A DNA stretch of 64,000 nucleotides from Arctopsyche grandis (Eukaryota > Arthropoda > Insecta > Trichoptera > Hydropsychidae), in contig NC_135358.1 of assembly GCF_051622035.1 (NCBI RefSeq), positions 14,818,001-14,882,000 of the forward strand, written 5' to 3'. Shown piece after piece: positions 1 through 12,540 of this stretch (positions are counted from its first letter, which is position 1; each line of letters opens with the position of its first letter). The translations under genes and the position numbers were made by a program. The notes beneath the pieces were generated by a model. The model did not search any database. It had not been told where the DNA came from and saw only the letters and a list, made by a program, of their open reading frames with translations.

Positions 1-3000
1 AGCTGTCCAGAAGATTATAAGCTAAACCCAGGTGCAGTAGAATGTATCAGCGAACATCCGAACGATTCACACCTTCTACTCATTGGTTATAATCGCGGTC
101 TAATAGTAGTATGGGATCGGCGCAATAATCGCGCAAGAAATACTTTTGTTTCCAACCAGCAACTTGAGAGTGTGTGTTGGCATGAAAATGGCACCGAATT
201 CACATCATCACATAACGATGGCTCATATATGTCTTGGGATTTGTCAATAAGTAGAGAAAAGCCACTCAAAGAGCCTTCTGCTCCGTATGGACCTTATCCT
301 TGTAAGGCAATAACAAAACTCTTGCAACGAACGACTGCTGACAAAAAAAATATAACAATATTTTCAGGTAATACATTTATTTGCATTTTTTATTATTATT
401 ATTTTGCAATTAGGCGCCGTTATCAATTTTCGTTTCATCTTAGGTGGTATGCAAAGATCATCTCATGCTGACAAATATACTGTAACTGTCATACAGGGTG
501 ATAAACATGTTGTTTTCGATTTTACTAGTCGGGTTAGTATTTTTCTTTATTTTTCGTATTTCATTTTAATTAATTAATTAAATGTGGATGTAATATTTAA
601 TACAGGTGATAGATTTTTTCACCACGACACCTGTACCACCCGAAGAGCCTTCAGAAGACGTCGTTGATTCAGCAAGGCCACTAACTGCTGGAGAAATTCT
701 ACCGCAGACAGTTCAACAAGAAGCTTCTACATTGATTGTTGTGGCTGATGAAGAAATGGTTGCCATAGATCTTACAGATTCGAATTGGAAAATGATAAAA
801 TTACCTTATTTGGTTTCACTACATGCGTCAGCTGTAACTTGTACGCAATACATCAGCTATGTCGATGAAGAAGTGTATGATAATATTGTTACAGCAGGTA
901 TGAATATAATCTGATATTTATGTATATTAATTAAAAATTTAAATTTGATAACAGCCTGATTATTTTTCTTATAGGTGAAAACCAAACAAGTAATTTATAT
1001 TCTTCGGCGGAGTGGCCTGTAACCGGTGGAAATTTATTATGCGCAAAACCGGCAAATCCTGAGGATTCTCAAAGACAAATTTTGCTAACGGGTCATGAAG
1101 ATGGAACTGTTCGGTTTTGGGATGCTTCTGGAGTCACGTTAAATCCATTATATAAATTCGTAACATCTAATCTATTCAGGTACAAACAAATTCAACTTTA
1201 AAACAATTTAAAATTTATTTTTTATGCTTTTCAACGAATATTCAATAATTTAAAAAGAAAATGATTGTTTCATTGATAGCATGAGTTCAAACCCCATTTT
1301 ATTTACAAAGCAAATATTGTAGAATGCTTGATGTATGTATGTTCACTCCCCTTTTTATTTGACTTATTCAGGATGTTTAATATGTTGGGTTTATAATATG
1401 AATTGCTAAATTATATAATTAAGGATATGTAATCTAATCTATAATTTGGAAAGAGACTTTGTATGTATCCTTGGTCGTCGTTTTCGTCGTTTTCGTCGTT
1501 TTCGTCCGTAGATCGGTGACGTCATCGAACACGTGATTCGATTTTTTTTTTTTCGATCCATGGGCGCCGATTTGTTTTTTTCGTTTCAATGGATTCACCC
1601 CCGCGGGGGCGCAAGGCGAGTAGCTTCATGGGGCCCCGCCAGGGGCGCCACAAGGGGCGCAGCCCCGTGGGGCCCCGAAGGGGGCCCGGGGGGCCCAGCC
1701 TCATGGGGCGCAGCCCCATGGGGCTCAAAAGGGGGCGCCACGAGGGGCGCAGCCCCGTGGGGCCCCGGGGGGGCCCAGCCTCATGGGGCGCAGCCCCATG
1801 GGGCTCAAAAGGGGGCGCCACAAGGGGCGCAGCCCCGTGGGGCCCCGAAGGGGGCCCGGAGGGCCCAGCCTCATGGGGCGCAGCCCCATGGGGCTCAAAA
1901 GGGGGCGCCACAAGGGACGCAGCCCCGTGGGGCCCCGAAGGGGGCCCGGGGGGCCCAGCCTCATGGGGCGCAGCCCCATGGGGCTCAAAAGGGGGCGCCA
2001 CAAGGGGCGCAGCCCCGTGGGGCCCCGGGGGGGCCCAGCCTCATGGGGCACAGCCCCATGGGGCTCAAAAGGGGGCGCCACATGGGGCTCAAAAGGGGGC
2101 GCCACAAGGGGCGCAGCCCCGTGGGGCCCCGAATGGGGGCCCGGGGGGCCCAGCCTCATGGGGCGCAAGCCCTAATAGGCATTAACTAAGGGGGGCGAAG
2201 CCCTAGACGGCAATTAATCATGGGGGCGCGGAGGGGCGAAGCCCTAAAAGGCAACTGATCATGGGGGCGAAACCTTAGACGGCATTTAATCGTGGGGGCG
2301 CGGAGGGGCGAAGCCCTAAAAGGCATTAACTAAAGGGGGCGAAGCCCTAAACGGCAATTAATCTTGGGGGCGCGGGGGGCGAAGCCCTAAAAGGCATTAA
2401 CTAAGGGGGGCGAAGCCCGAAACGGCAATTAATCTTGGGGGCGCGGGGGGCGAAGCCCTAAAAGGCATTAACTAAGGGGGGCGAAGCCCTAGACGGCTTT
2501 GAATCATGGGGGCGCGGAGGGGCGAAGCCCTAAAAGGCAACTGATCATGGGGGCGAAGCCCTAAACGGCAATTGCTCATGGGGCGTGGAGGGGCGAAGCC
2601 CTAGAAGGCAAAGGCTCAGGGGGGTGCCGAGGGCGAAGCCCTAGAAGGCAAAAAAAAAAATTTTGATTTTTTTTTTTGATTTTTTTAAATTTTTTTTTTG
2701 ATTTTTTTTTTATTTTTTTTTTGATTTTTTTTTTTATTTTTTTTTATTTTTTTTTTTTATTTTTTTTTTAAATTTTTAAATTTTTTTTTTTTTTTTAATT
2801 AAATTAGCTTAGTCATGTTTAAGCGGTTTATATTATAAACACTGAGCGAAGCCGGGTAATACAGCTAGTATATAAATATTTAAATAAATTGTTACTGTGA
2901 AGAAAACACAACGACATATTTTGAAATAACAACTTAATCAAAAAATTAGTGCATAATCTATAATACGTATAAATTTATTTATCAAATCAATGCCTTGTTA

Positions 3001-6000
3001 ATGCTTTCGGCTTGCTAAAGTGGGCTAAAGCGAATTGCTCTGAGGTATGTTGCTATTTTGGGCAGATTTTTATGCAATGTTCGTCATGTATTAAAAATAT
3101 ATTTTTTATTTATTATTTTGTTGATTATAACTAAATAGCATTGAATAGTTATTACTCGTAATTTCGGGCTTGAATTTTGGAATGTGGCTCTATTCATTTT
3201 TATCTCTTTAATGTTTTTGTGGAATAGGGTAGATACTGTGCAAAATATATTATCATATGTACTTGTCCATGATTGTAGTAATAGAACTTCTCTAGGTTTA
3301 ATTGGACAGTTAAAATTTTACTTTGTTTATTTTTAGTAGTAGTATACATTAATGATTTTTTTTTTCTAAAAATGCAATGCTATTTTTATTTGTTTCAGTG
3401 TTAGGACAAGGTAAATTTCAAAAAGAAAACATTTAAATGACTTAATTTAAAAAATCATATTAATCCATAACACAAGTTATGCATGTCATTATTTTTCATT
3501 TTTAAACCAATATAGTAATATATCTGTGCCCATTACAATACTTTTATTTCACCATTGCATGAAGTTATTGCTCAAAACTGCATGTGTACAATTTTTGTTA
3601 TAGTAGACTATAAATTAAGTTAATTTTTATTACATTTAATGTTTTTATTGTTAACTGGTTTTTATTAACATCTTAATTAATGAAAAGTTTGTTATACTGA
3701 TTCATCATTATGATTTTACTGTCATTTGTATTAGACACGTTCATACTTATGTTTCATCAAAATCATTTTTTATCATTTTGTAAAAAAATAATTTCCATCA
3801 TGAGTAAAATTTTGTACTTTATTTATTGCTTGAGTTTTTTTGATAGTTCAGCATGGTCATTTTTAATGTCACAAATGTATGTTGTCTCTTGTATATTTTA
3901 TCATTTCTTTTTAAATAATTTTAGCGGAGACGATATTATGGATGATGCCATTGAGTCTCCGATAAGTGGTGACGATGAAGAAGATTGGCCTCCATTTAAA
4001 AAGATAGGAGTCTTTGACCCATACAGTGATGATCCTCGCCTTGCTGTGAAAAAAATTGCACTTTGTCCTTTATCTGGAACATTGGTTGTGGCTGGAACTG
4101 CCGGTCACGTTGTCACTGCTACCATTGGAATGGATCAAGTGTCCAGAGATGTCAATGTAAACGAATATTAATTTATTAAAATATTTTGTATCCCATGATG
4201 GATTCAGGCTAAAATTTTGCTTATTTTTTAGCATGTTCCTTTGAACATTGTTTCTGACAGAGATGGGTTTATTTGGAAAGGTCATGATCAATTAAATCTT
4301 CGCCATGGTCCCATAACTATGACTCCTGGGTTCCAAGTGAGTAATGAATGTGTGATTATAAAATGATCTAGTACTATTTAAAAATGAATGGTATTTAAAT
4401 ATATTTTTGTTTAGGTTAACAGTGTACTTCAAATATTACCACCGGCTGCAATTACCTGTTGCTCATTACAAGCTGAATGGGGACTCATTACTGCTGGTAC
4501 TGCTCACGGGCTTGCACTCTTCGACTACAAGAGAAATGTATCGGTTATGCATAAGTGTACTCTTAACCCTAACGGTAAAGTATATCAATTTTTTTTTTTT
4601 TGGTTTTGTTTATTTAATCACATTACAAAATATACTTATAATTGTGTTACATTTTCTATTCAGATTTAAATGGATCTGGTGATACGCCGATATCTAGACG
4701 CAAGTCATTCAAAAAATCACTCAGGGAGTCATTCAGACGACTTCGTAAAGGTCGTTCACAAAGACGTCAGGCTACACCTGTTCAAGGGTCCGAAACTGAT
4801 AAAAAATCTTCTCCACAGGTATTTTCATACTGCATTTATTTTACAGCAAGTGATTTATGGTGAATGAAAATTGTTTATTTTTATATTATAGACAGTTCCT
4901 AAAAAGTCTGAAACTGGAGAGTCCTTAAGTCCTTTGGATGCCAAACCAATCGAGAGGCAAATTGAAGCCAGACCAGTGGATGACTCTAATGGATCTATGG
5001 TTCGGTGTCTGCATTTTGCTAAGAGTTATCTTACAAATAGTTAGTATTCTTTTGTAGTTCTTGAAGTGCAACATTGTAATGATTTTATTTTATCAGTGCT
5101 AAAATGATAAATGTTTACTTATAGCTCAAAAAACCGAGTCTACATTATGGGCTGGTACTAATAATGGAACTGTGTATGCATTTGCAATAGCGGTGCCACC
5201 TGCTACAGTAAGACAAGCGAATGATGTAAGATTGTAGTTTTTCTATATTTAATATTATTATTAAAATAGTCATCTCTGTCAATAGAAAATTGCCCTGAGT
5301 GGTCAAACAATATATTCACTCTTGCTTGTTGAATATAAAACAATTAAATGGATGATTTCTAAACATTTTTGTCAATTTTTCTATTCAGGTTACATGCCAA
5401 TTAGCAAAAGAAATACAGCTGAAGCATCGAGCACCTGTTATTGGCATTGCTGTATTAGATGGAGCATCTGTTCCTTTGCCTGAACCTTTCGAAGTATTAA
5501 ACGATTATTTTTGTTAATAAAATTAGATATATCCTAAAACTATGCCAATATTAAATGTACACCCTTCTTAGGTTGAAAAAGGAGTTTCCCCATTGCCTGA
5601 TATAACACAACCTCACAGAGTAATTATTGCATCAGAAGAGCAATTTAAAATATTTTCACTTCCATCATTGAAGCCTTACGGCAAATATAAATTGACCGCG
5701 CATGAAGGAGCTAGGGTGATTATTTTTTGTTTTTTTTGTCTTGTCTGTTTTAATATTAATGAATAATAAAATTTTGTTTACATGCTTTTGCATTCTATTA
5801 TGATCCTCCAGGTACGTCGAATGGCATTTGGTAACTTCTTGTGTATGTTAAGTGAAAATGGAAAAACAGTCAAACATTTAGAATGTTGTCTACTGTGTCT
5901 TACAAACCTCGGTGACTGTCTCATATTAAGTGTCCCTGATCTCAGACGACAGTTGAATGCAGCTGCTGTAAGAAAAGAAGACATAAAGTGAGTTTCTGCT

Positions 6001-9000
6001 CTATCAAATACATATTTACAATTTATTGTTATTTCTCCTTTGAAGGGAATTGAAATATATTGATGTATTTTTAGTGGAATATCAAGTCTCACATTTTCAA
6101 AATATGGAGAGGCTCTATATTTACATTCTTCATCAGAACTACAACGAATAACTGTCTCTACCAACAAGGTAACAAGGGCTCGTTGTTATTTGTTACTACC
6201 ACTTTGGGCACAACCTACGGAAATATCCATCGATACCAGTGAAATAAGGTCTTCACCTCTATTGAACGGAGAACATAAGGTTTTTTTTTATTTATACATT
6301 TATCATGTGGATTGTGTGATTTTAAACCGGATAATAAGTGATTTTTATTTTTTATCAAGTCTGGAGATTTACAAGAAAATGGTTCAGCTGATGAGATTGC
6401 ACATAATGTTACAACATCGTCACAAAGTATTGGCGATATTACGGTGGACAGTGTGAAAGATCATCTGATACAGATCGCCAATCATCAGAAGGATCCCAAT
6501 CATTCTGATAGCTTCTCTAACGCACTTGGCACAATTAATTTACAAGTTAGTATATTGAAAAATATTTAAAGCATTATCATTGTTCTATTTATTAAACTTA
6601 TTTTGCAATGTTTAGACATCATCTGTTAATCAGAGCTCCGTGATTGTAAAGACTACAACGTTGACCACATTAAATAATTCTGCTAATGGACCTCCAACTG
6701 GAACGACAGAAGCTAACACCACAACTTCGTCACATCACTCGACTTCTACCACTACAGATAATAGTAAGCTACTTTTTCAATAATTAGTAAAACTAGACAT
6801 TTTGGCATTCACGTAAATTAATCGAATATCAGTCAGTTAAAAGGAAACCTGCCTTTCATTAATTGTGTCAGTAAATCTTAGATGTTAAAAAACAATTTCG
6901 GATGAGAACTGTTGTTTTGGTTGGTAATCCAAATTTCAAAGAAATGTGATGTTTTTCAGATGCTGCTAAAAAAGGTTTGTTTGAAAAAAAAAACGATGCA
7001 TTTAAGGTGAATTGTAATACGTGCTATATATAAATGTGTGTGTCTTTTGTCTAGTTTTATAAAAATGATATATTTCAACTTTCCAAAACCTTTAATTTCA
7101 ACTTGCATTAATCAATATACATACATATGTATATGTATATTTTACCCGATTGGTGAAATTGCTCATTAACCCTTTGACTGCTACAACAACGATAAATCGT
7201 TGTTTTGAAATCGGCGAAGATTGCTACGACGATCGTTGTTTTCGTCATTAATTGTCGTATTTCAATACTTTCTTTGAGCCACCAGCGCATCAGTGGCACG
7301 AAACATTTTTTTTGTATACGTATTTATATTTATTTTACCATCAAGCTTTATAAACATTTATCAATTTTTTAAATAAAAGCTCTTCAATTTCGGGTTCATC
7401 ATCAAAGTAAATTTCGGGTTCGTTGTCAATGTCATATAAGGAGTTATTACTTGGGAATTGATTATTGTCGATAAATTCATTTTCAGAATCAGTAGAGCTG
7501 CTGATTGGTCGAGTTCCTCGGCGAGGAGCTATTATTTCGCTTTCATCACTTTCACTGTCCGATATCATTTTGCAGAGTTAAAATAAATGGCAAAAAACAA
7601 TAGAAATCCGCTTTCAATTATATAGGTCACGAGACGTCACGAATTCATGCAATCAATCGAATGCAACTGAAATGCATACAAAATGTTTATGATACATGTT
7701 GAAAAAATATTTGATTATTAGAAACTTCACATCCTTGTGTGTCTCGCTCACACGTACACAATTAAAACCAAGAAAGAAAGAGAGAAAGACCGCTACCTGT
7801 TTCGAATATATCGCATGTTGTAAGGATACATCGATGTCTGAAAATAGATTATTGAAAAAAATAAAGCGTCGGAAAACAATCGTCAAAACTTATTTAGTGT
7901 ATATATGTAGGTATCTCTTTCGCACGCACGCATGTAAAAGCAAGACAGAAAGAGAGAGCACGAGTCCATAACTGCTTCTAAAAATGTATATAAAGTATTA
8001 TAAAAATTACAAGCGTTCGGCGAAGTAAGTATGTAAAAAAAAATATTATATTTATTTTTTTTCAAAATAATTACAAATGTTAGCATTTTTCGCTTGGACA
8101 TTGAAAAACCTCGTAGCAGCAAAGGGTTAAATGAAAACGTCAAAAAAAACTTAGTTATTAACCAGTAAAAGTCTATGTATGTCGCCTAACGAATGTCAAA
8201 TATACTATTTTTATGAAGGTTGAAATATAAACTTTAAATACAATCGAATATGCTATCCATTTATTATATTTTCAATTATGCGTATGTTTGTTCGAACATT
8301 CATAGTTATACCTCTCTTGATATTGTAAGTGATGTATGCTTATAGTTTCCGTTTGAACAGCCTCTCTTATGCCAAATGTTAGAATTTAATGAAATGATGT
8401 AAATAAATTTAATACGTACATATTTTATTAACTCGTTATGGACCGTCTGAATTTTCTGAAAACTGCGTATTTTTCGTAAAGTAACGATAAAAGTAATGGG
8501 TTTTATAAATTAAACCTATATATCAATTAAATTAAAAATTGGAATACAGCTTCTTTTCAGTTGAATTATAATATCAGTATTTTTCAAACTGTGGTTATTT
8601 CTGTATTTAATTTTGTATAAAATTTTAGATACATTTCAATATATTTTCACGTAATAAATGATATCTATCTTTTAGATAATCATTGTTTTATGCATTCGAA
8701 TGAAAAATTCAATTTGAAATATATGAATGCTGCGCGAGAAAAAAACAGTCAATTTCAATATCTGCGGATTTGAAATCTTTTTGGAATATCAATAAATTTT
8801 TTGGAGAAATAGAACGTTAAACCTTCGAAATATATTTTTTTAAATTTATTTATCAATATTTTGAATACAAAATGTGTTGGTTTGATATCTATGAATGGAT
8901 GATTTGTATGAAGTTTGGAGGATTTAAAAACACACGCTGTGTGAATGAATGAAGTTTTATTAAAAACACAGTATGTGTTACGACTCATAAGGAGTTAATT

Positions 9001-10498
9001 AAATAAATTATGTAGCTTTTGAAAATATTCAGTGGATAGCATTTTTTTGTTATTGAGAGCTTTTTGGTAAGGTTATTTACATATTTCAGTTTGTATTTTT
9101 TTATGTTGGGATTTTTTTGTTCATTTTTCATCTTTAAAATTCAAAATTGAAAGTAGAGTCTTCATTTCTTCATGTGTGTATTATTTTTGTGGCTTCCATA
9201 TATTTAATTTTAATAAGAATCATTGCCCATAAATATTTTGTGTTTCCAATTTTTGTTTGACGAGTTACAATGTCACTAAAATTTTTTCACGCTTATTTTT
9301 TTTTTTGATATACACATTTAATTTTATCTATTTTCATACATCATTTTGTTTTATTTATTAAATTTCACATGTTTTTGTTCACACATTTTGTGCCTCACTT
9401 TTGCTTTGTTTATTTGTTGATCCGCTGCTTATTATTTTTTTCTTTGTAGTCCTAGAGCATAGCAGAGAAGAAGGACAGATCACTCGCATCGAGGTATTTT
9501 TTTTTTAATTCATTATTATTAAGTATTACACGTACATATGTGTGCATATACAATATATGTGCCTAAGTCTTGGGTGTTTGTATTTAGCTCTTTTTTTCAC
9601 TGACATTATTAACACTGACTGTTTCGTTGTGTTTTAGCTATACGGTTTATTTTTGATGAAAGTGGAGCAAACAATTAAGCTTATTTAATTATGATTTTTG
9701 TTAATGTGTGTTTTCGTACACTAATTATTATGGTACTACATATGTTCAATATTCAAAATGAATGTACATATGTACATATGTATGTATGTATATCATGAAT
9801 TGATATAAATACATAGTTCATAGTTTTTGTAGTGATTTTTTTTATGCATTCCATCTACAGAATTTTTAAAATACTATTGGCTGTAACTTAATAAAATGGC
9901 TTCTAAATTTGCTAATATACATATTTGTGTTGATATTGAATATTTCATACATACATACATATGTATGTTATGATTAATGTAATAAATTCTGTTATTATTA
10001 ATAATAATCAATAACCAGTTACTGGAATTAATATTAATTTTTAAACCTAATTTACTCCCCTTTATCATATTAACTGGTAATTTTTAATAATGACTGATTA
10101 AATAATCACATTGATCATAGAATACATTAGTATATTAGCTGCTTTATATTTCGCGTTTTATCTGACAATAATTACTTTGTGTATATTAAAAAATACTAGT
10201 CAAAAAAACATTTCTAGCGTTTTTGTAATATTTAGCTAATTCCATTTTTTCTAATTTCTAAACAATATTTTGGTGTTTTGGCACTTTTTGACGGAATCCT
10301 ACGTAAGTACTTGGAATTAATATATGTATATGTATCTTATTTTTATTTTTTTAGACTAGCACAGTGACAGTGCCAGCGGGGACGGATCCTAAAACTATTT
10401 TAGAAATGTTTGAAAGAAATCGAACACCTTTATCAGCTCCGTTGGCGCGTGTTGAAGACTCTGAAACTGAAACTGTCACCGTTACTGAAGCACATTAG
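1..10498 (+). CDS. l(2)gl: Lethal(2) giant larvae (LLGL/Lgl), 5' end outside window
   Basis: This is a cytoskeletal cell-polarity scaffold that opposes aPKC at the basolateral cortex and also belongs to the tomosyn-like exocytosis family. Exons read: 1-367, 444-532, 606-897, 975-1179, 3925-4156, 4232-4336, 4415-4574, 4664-4818, 4892-5039, 5125-5225, 5389-5493, 5572-5715, 5812-5987, 6075-6279, 6360-6545, 6616-6763, 6960-6974, 9450-9493 and 10355-10498 (stop). They sum to 3021 nt, or 1006 visible residues; I estimate that roughly the first 190 are missing. WD-type repeats show as [15 protein letters not shown] and [14 protein letters not shown]. The family signature [10 protein letters not shown] lies at 4012-4041. 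The basic aPKC-target segment ([20 protein letters not shown]) is in the 4664-4818 exon. A Ser/Thr-rich tail follows. Two large introns (1180-3924, 6975-9449) carry transposons. Identification is by remembered family sequence and is very secure; the 15-nt exon is less certain. Confidence 0.95.
1433..2868 (+). mobile_element. Non-autonomous Helitron, copy A
   Basis: It starts with TCTAATCTATAATTTGG after an A and ends with ACAGCTAG before a T, as expected for Helitron insertion between A and T. A short hairpin (GAGCGAAGCCGGGT region, 2843-2857) precedes the CTAG end. Three other copies in the window share the 5' end (AAAGAGACTTTG) and the AAGCGGTTTATATTA 3' region. No Rep/helicase coding is present. 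The interior is a GC-rich tandem array followed by a T-rich tract. It lies in an l(2)gl intron. Confidence 0.8.
1610..2650. repeat. GC-rich tandem arrays inside Helitron A
   Basis: There are two adjacent arrays. From about 1620 to 2165 a unit of roughly 100-125 bp recurs, built around CAGCCTCATGGGGCGCAGC and AAAAGGGGGCGCCAC. From about 2165 to 2650 a shorter family alternates GGGGCGAAGCCCTAAAAGGC with ggcaattaatcatgggg. The block is far richer in G+C than the surrounding DNA. Open frames on both strands here come from the repeat and lack stops only because of composition. Confidence 0.85.
2869..3924. other. l(2)gl intron, unique AT-rich DNA
   Basis: AT-rich intron sequence between the Helitron and the acceptor at 3923-3924. 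I see no coding region or recognisable element. Confidence 0.6.
6960..6974 (+). other. Putative 15-nt microexon of l(2)gl
   Basis: A tttttcag acceptor and a GTTTGT donor bracket 15 nt that would add five residues ending in Ala-Lys-Lys. The flanking exons join in phase with or without it, so it could be a cassette exon. Only splice signals and phase support it. Confidence 0.45.
7170..8126 (-). mobile_element. piggyBac-type element, internally deleted
   Basis: TTAA target copies lie at 7166-7169 and 8127-8130. Terminal inverted repeats are CCCTTTGACTGCTAC on the left and CCCTTTGCTGCTAC on the right (reverse complement). The 957 bp body keeps only a short acidic transposase-like N-terminus on the minus strand (7341-7568). 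TTAA target use is the hallmark of the piggyBac superfamily. It lies in the l(2)gl intron between the microexon and the 9450 exon. Confidence 0.8.
7341..7568 (-). pseudogene. piggyBac transposase N-terminal remnant
   Basis: This 75-residue open frame begins [18 protein letters not shown] and is rich in Asp, Glu and Ser. Acidic N-termini like this are usual for piggyBac-like transposases. No catalytic DDE region follows, because the frame ends about 170 bp from the element's left terminal repeat. It is most likely the relic of an autonomous parent. Confidence 0.5.
8131..9449. other. l(2)gl intron, AT-rich
   Basis: AT-rich intron sequence with short homopolymer runs. No gene or recognisable element seen. 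Confidence 0.55.
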
Positions 10499-10503
10499 TG
10501 ATC

Positions 10504-10509
10504 AATAAA
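10504..10509 (+). terminator. Poly(A) signal candidate for l(2)gl
   Basis: AATAAA lies five bases after the stop codon. More AATAAA motifs occur near 10733-10745, so the 3' UTR may be longer. Confidence 0.4.
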
Positions 10510-11188
10510 AAACACTGCCAGTCTATATATACCATATCACGCTTCACTTATTTATTGTAATAATAGCTTAAAATGCAGGACAATATTATTATTTTAAGTA
10601 TATATCGCCTTTTTTTAAATCTGCTATTTCATACTTTGTTTATTTCCCTACCATTTATTGTCAAATTTTACTACCAATCTGCTTATAAATTAAATGTGAA
10701 ATTTATTGTGTTCCTGTCCTGCTTTATATTATAAAATAAATAAATAAACCAAGGTAATCGTGCTTTAGTGAAGTGATATTTTAATACACTTTTGACATCA
10801 ACATTCATTATATTTAATATATTATATTTAGTATATGTTGGCAATTATGTTCGGTAGCTTTTATACATTTTTATAATATATACACATTTATATATTATAT
10901 GTACATCTATCTGCCTTATTATATTTACTTGTCTTGATTATTTGTCTGTTCATTTACTTTTTTATTTAATTAGATCGACACTCGCATTTTATGTATCGGA
11001 ATGTTACATACATGTTTTAACAGTCTTAGATATAAAAATAAATATACCTTTTGCATGTAAATATATGCATAATGCCTTAAGACTTAACTGTTGCAAACAT
11101 GTTACTACCTAATAACAACTTTAATTATCGCTTATGTATGAACATTACGATGAATAAAATCGATGCTTGCGATTTTTTTCATTTATTT

Positions 11189-11269
<81 letters not shown>

Positions 11270-12540
11270 TATATATACAAGTAATTTAAGTTTAAATAGT
11301 GAAATACATATTTTTCAAATATGTATTTGAAAAATATTTAGATTGTCAGTGTTGTTATATAATTTTTAATTTAGATTAGACTTCCTTTTTTTTCTTTTAC
11401 TATAATATTTTCAGTATTTAAATTTAAATTACCTGTGTAATGGCATCTGGCATAATTTTGAATGATTAAAATTTTGTAATTTTATATATTTTTTATATAA
11501 AAGCTTTTAAAATATTATTTTATAATTAAGATAACTGTCTTTCGATGAATTAAAATCAAGCATATTTTTTAATATTTCATAATGAATAATTGACTTCTAA
11601 AACTAAGTTTTTATTTTCTTATTGTAAATTTATATTTAAAAATGGTTTGATAATGTCTATAAATATAGATAAATCACATACAAATATTGTTGTCAATTAT
11701 TATCATCTCTTCATTAAATGCCTAAAGTAATCCCGTATTATGTTTCATTTGAAGATGTTTGAATAATAAAGTTTGCCATATTTGTAATTTTTTATTACTA
11801 AATCTAAGAGTGGTGTAAATTCTCTTAATGAAATAGTTTATAATTTTATATCAGTAATCAATATTTTCATCATTTCTATTTCTAAAAAAAATAGTGTGAT
11901 GAGACAATATGAATTTAATATTTCCTTTTTTTTTCATATGTTAGTACAAAATATACACGTGAGCATAGGATTCTATCAATTAACTTGAATTTTGAAAATT
12001 TAAAGTATCGTTTTTGGATATTGATTTTAAAATTGGGTAAATTTGAAAGTATATGTATATTTTTTTGTATGTTTACTTATATAAACATTCCTCTTCACTG
12101 CCTACGTTTACAGGTATATGTATTTATAAGTTTTTCTTTTTGGAAAGTGAAAAATTCGAATCTAATATTTTTGTAAATTCAAAAACGAATTAAAGAATTT
12201 TTTTATATATACATATATGATAAAGTTACACATCTTTTAAAAACACAATAATGTTTCAGTTACTGTGTGTACTGTAATTTAATATTAAGTTAAAGTTAAA
12301 GAAATCATTTTGGTTTTATTTTTAATTATCAACTCTTATAAATATATATACATATGAAATTGTGAGTGTTTTCTATCATGACATTGTTACAGTTTTAAAA
12401 TGAACAATACATTGTTTCCTTGTTCTTTTTTGTATTAACTTTATCACATAAAATATAGTCTATTTACAAACATTTTTTTTTATTTTCCCTTCAAATACAC
12501 AAATCATAAGTACATAATATATGTATATGCTTATACACAG
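10510..12540. other. Intergenic AT-rich spacer
   Basis: Very AT-rich DNA downstream of l(2)gl with microsatellites, including the (TA)n run at 11192-11262. I see no supported gene. Confidence 0.6.
11192..11262. repeat. (TA)n microsatellite
   Basis: About 71 bp of uninterrupted TA dinucleotide, plain in the sequence. Confidence 0.95.

Noticed and set aside
1522-2189. Long overlapping open frames on both strands with Gly/Pro/Ala/His repeats
   Set aside because: They follow the tandem repeat inside Helitron A, exist on both strands and in several frames at once, and have no homology I recognise.
3710-3924. Open frame before the l(2)gl exon at 3925
   Set aside because: Hydrophobic AT-rich intron translation; a clear acceptor separates it from conserved l(2)gl sequence.
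11192-11262. (TA)n as a regulatory or replication feature
   Set aside because: Ordinary microsatellite in AT-rich intergenic DNA; no supporting signal.
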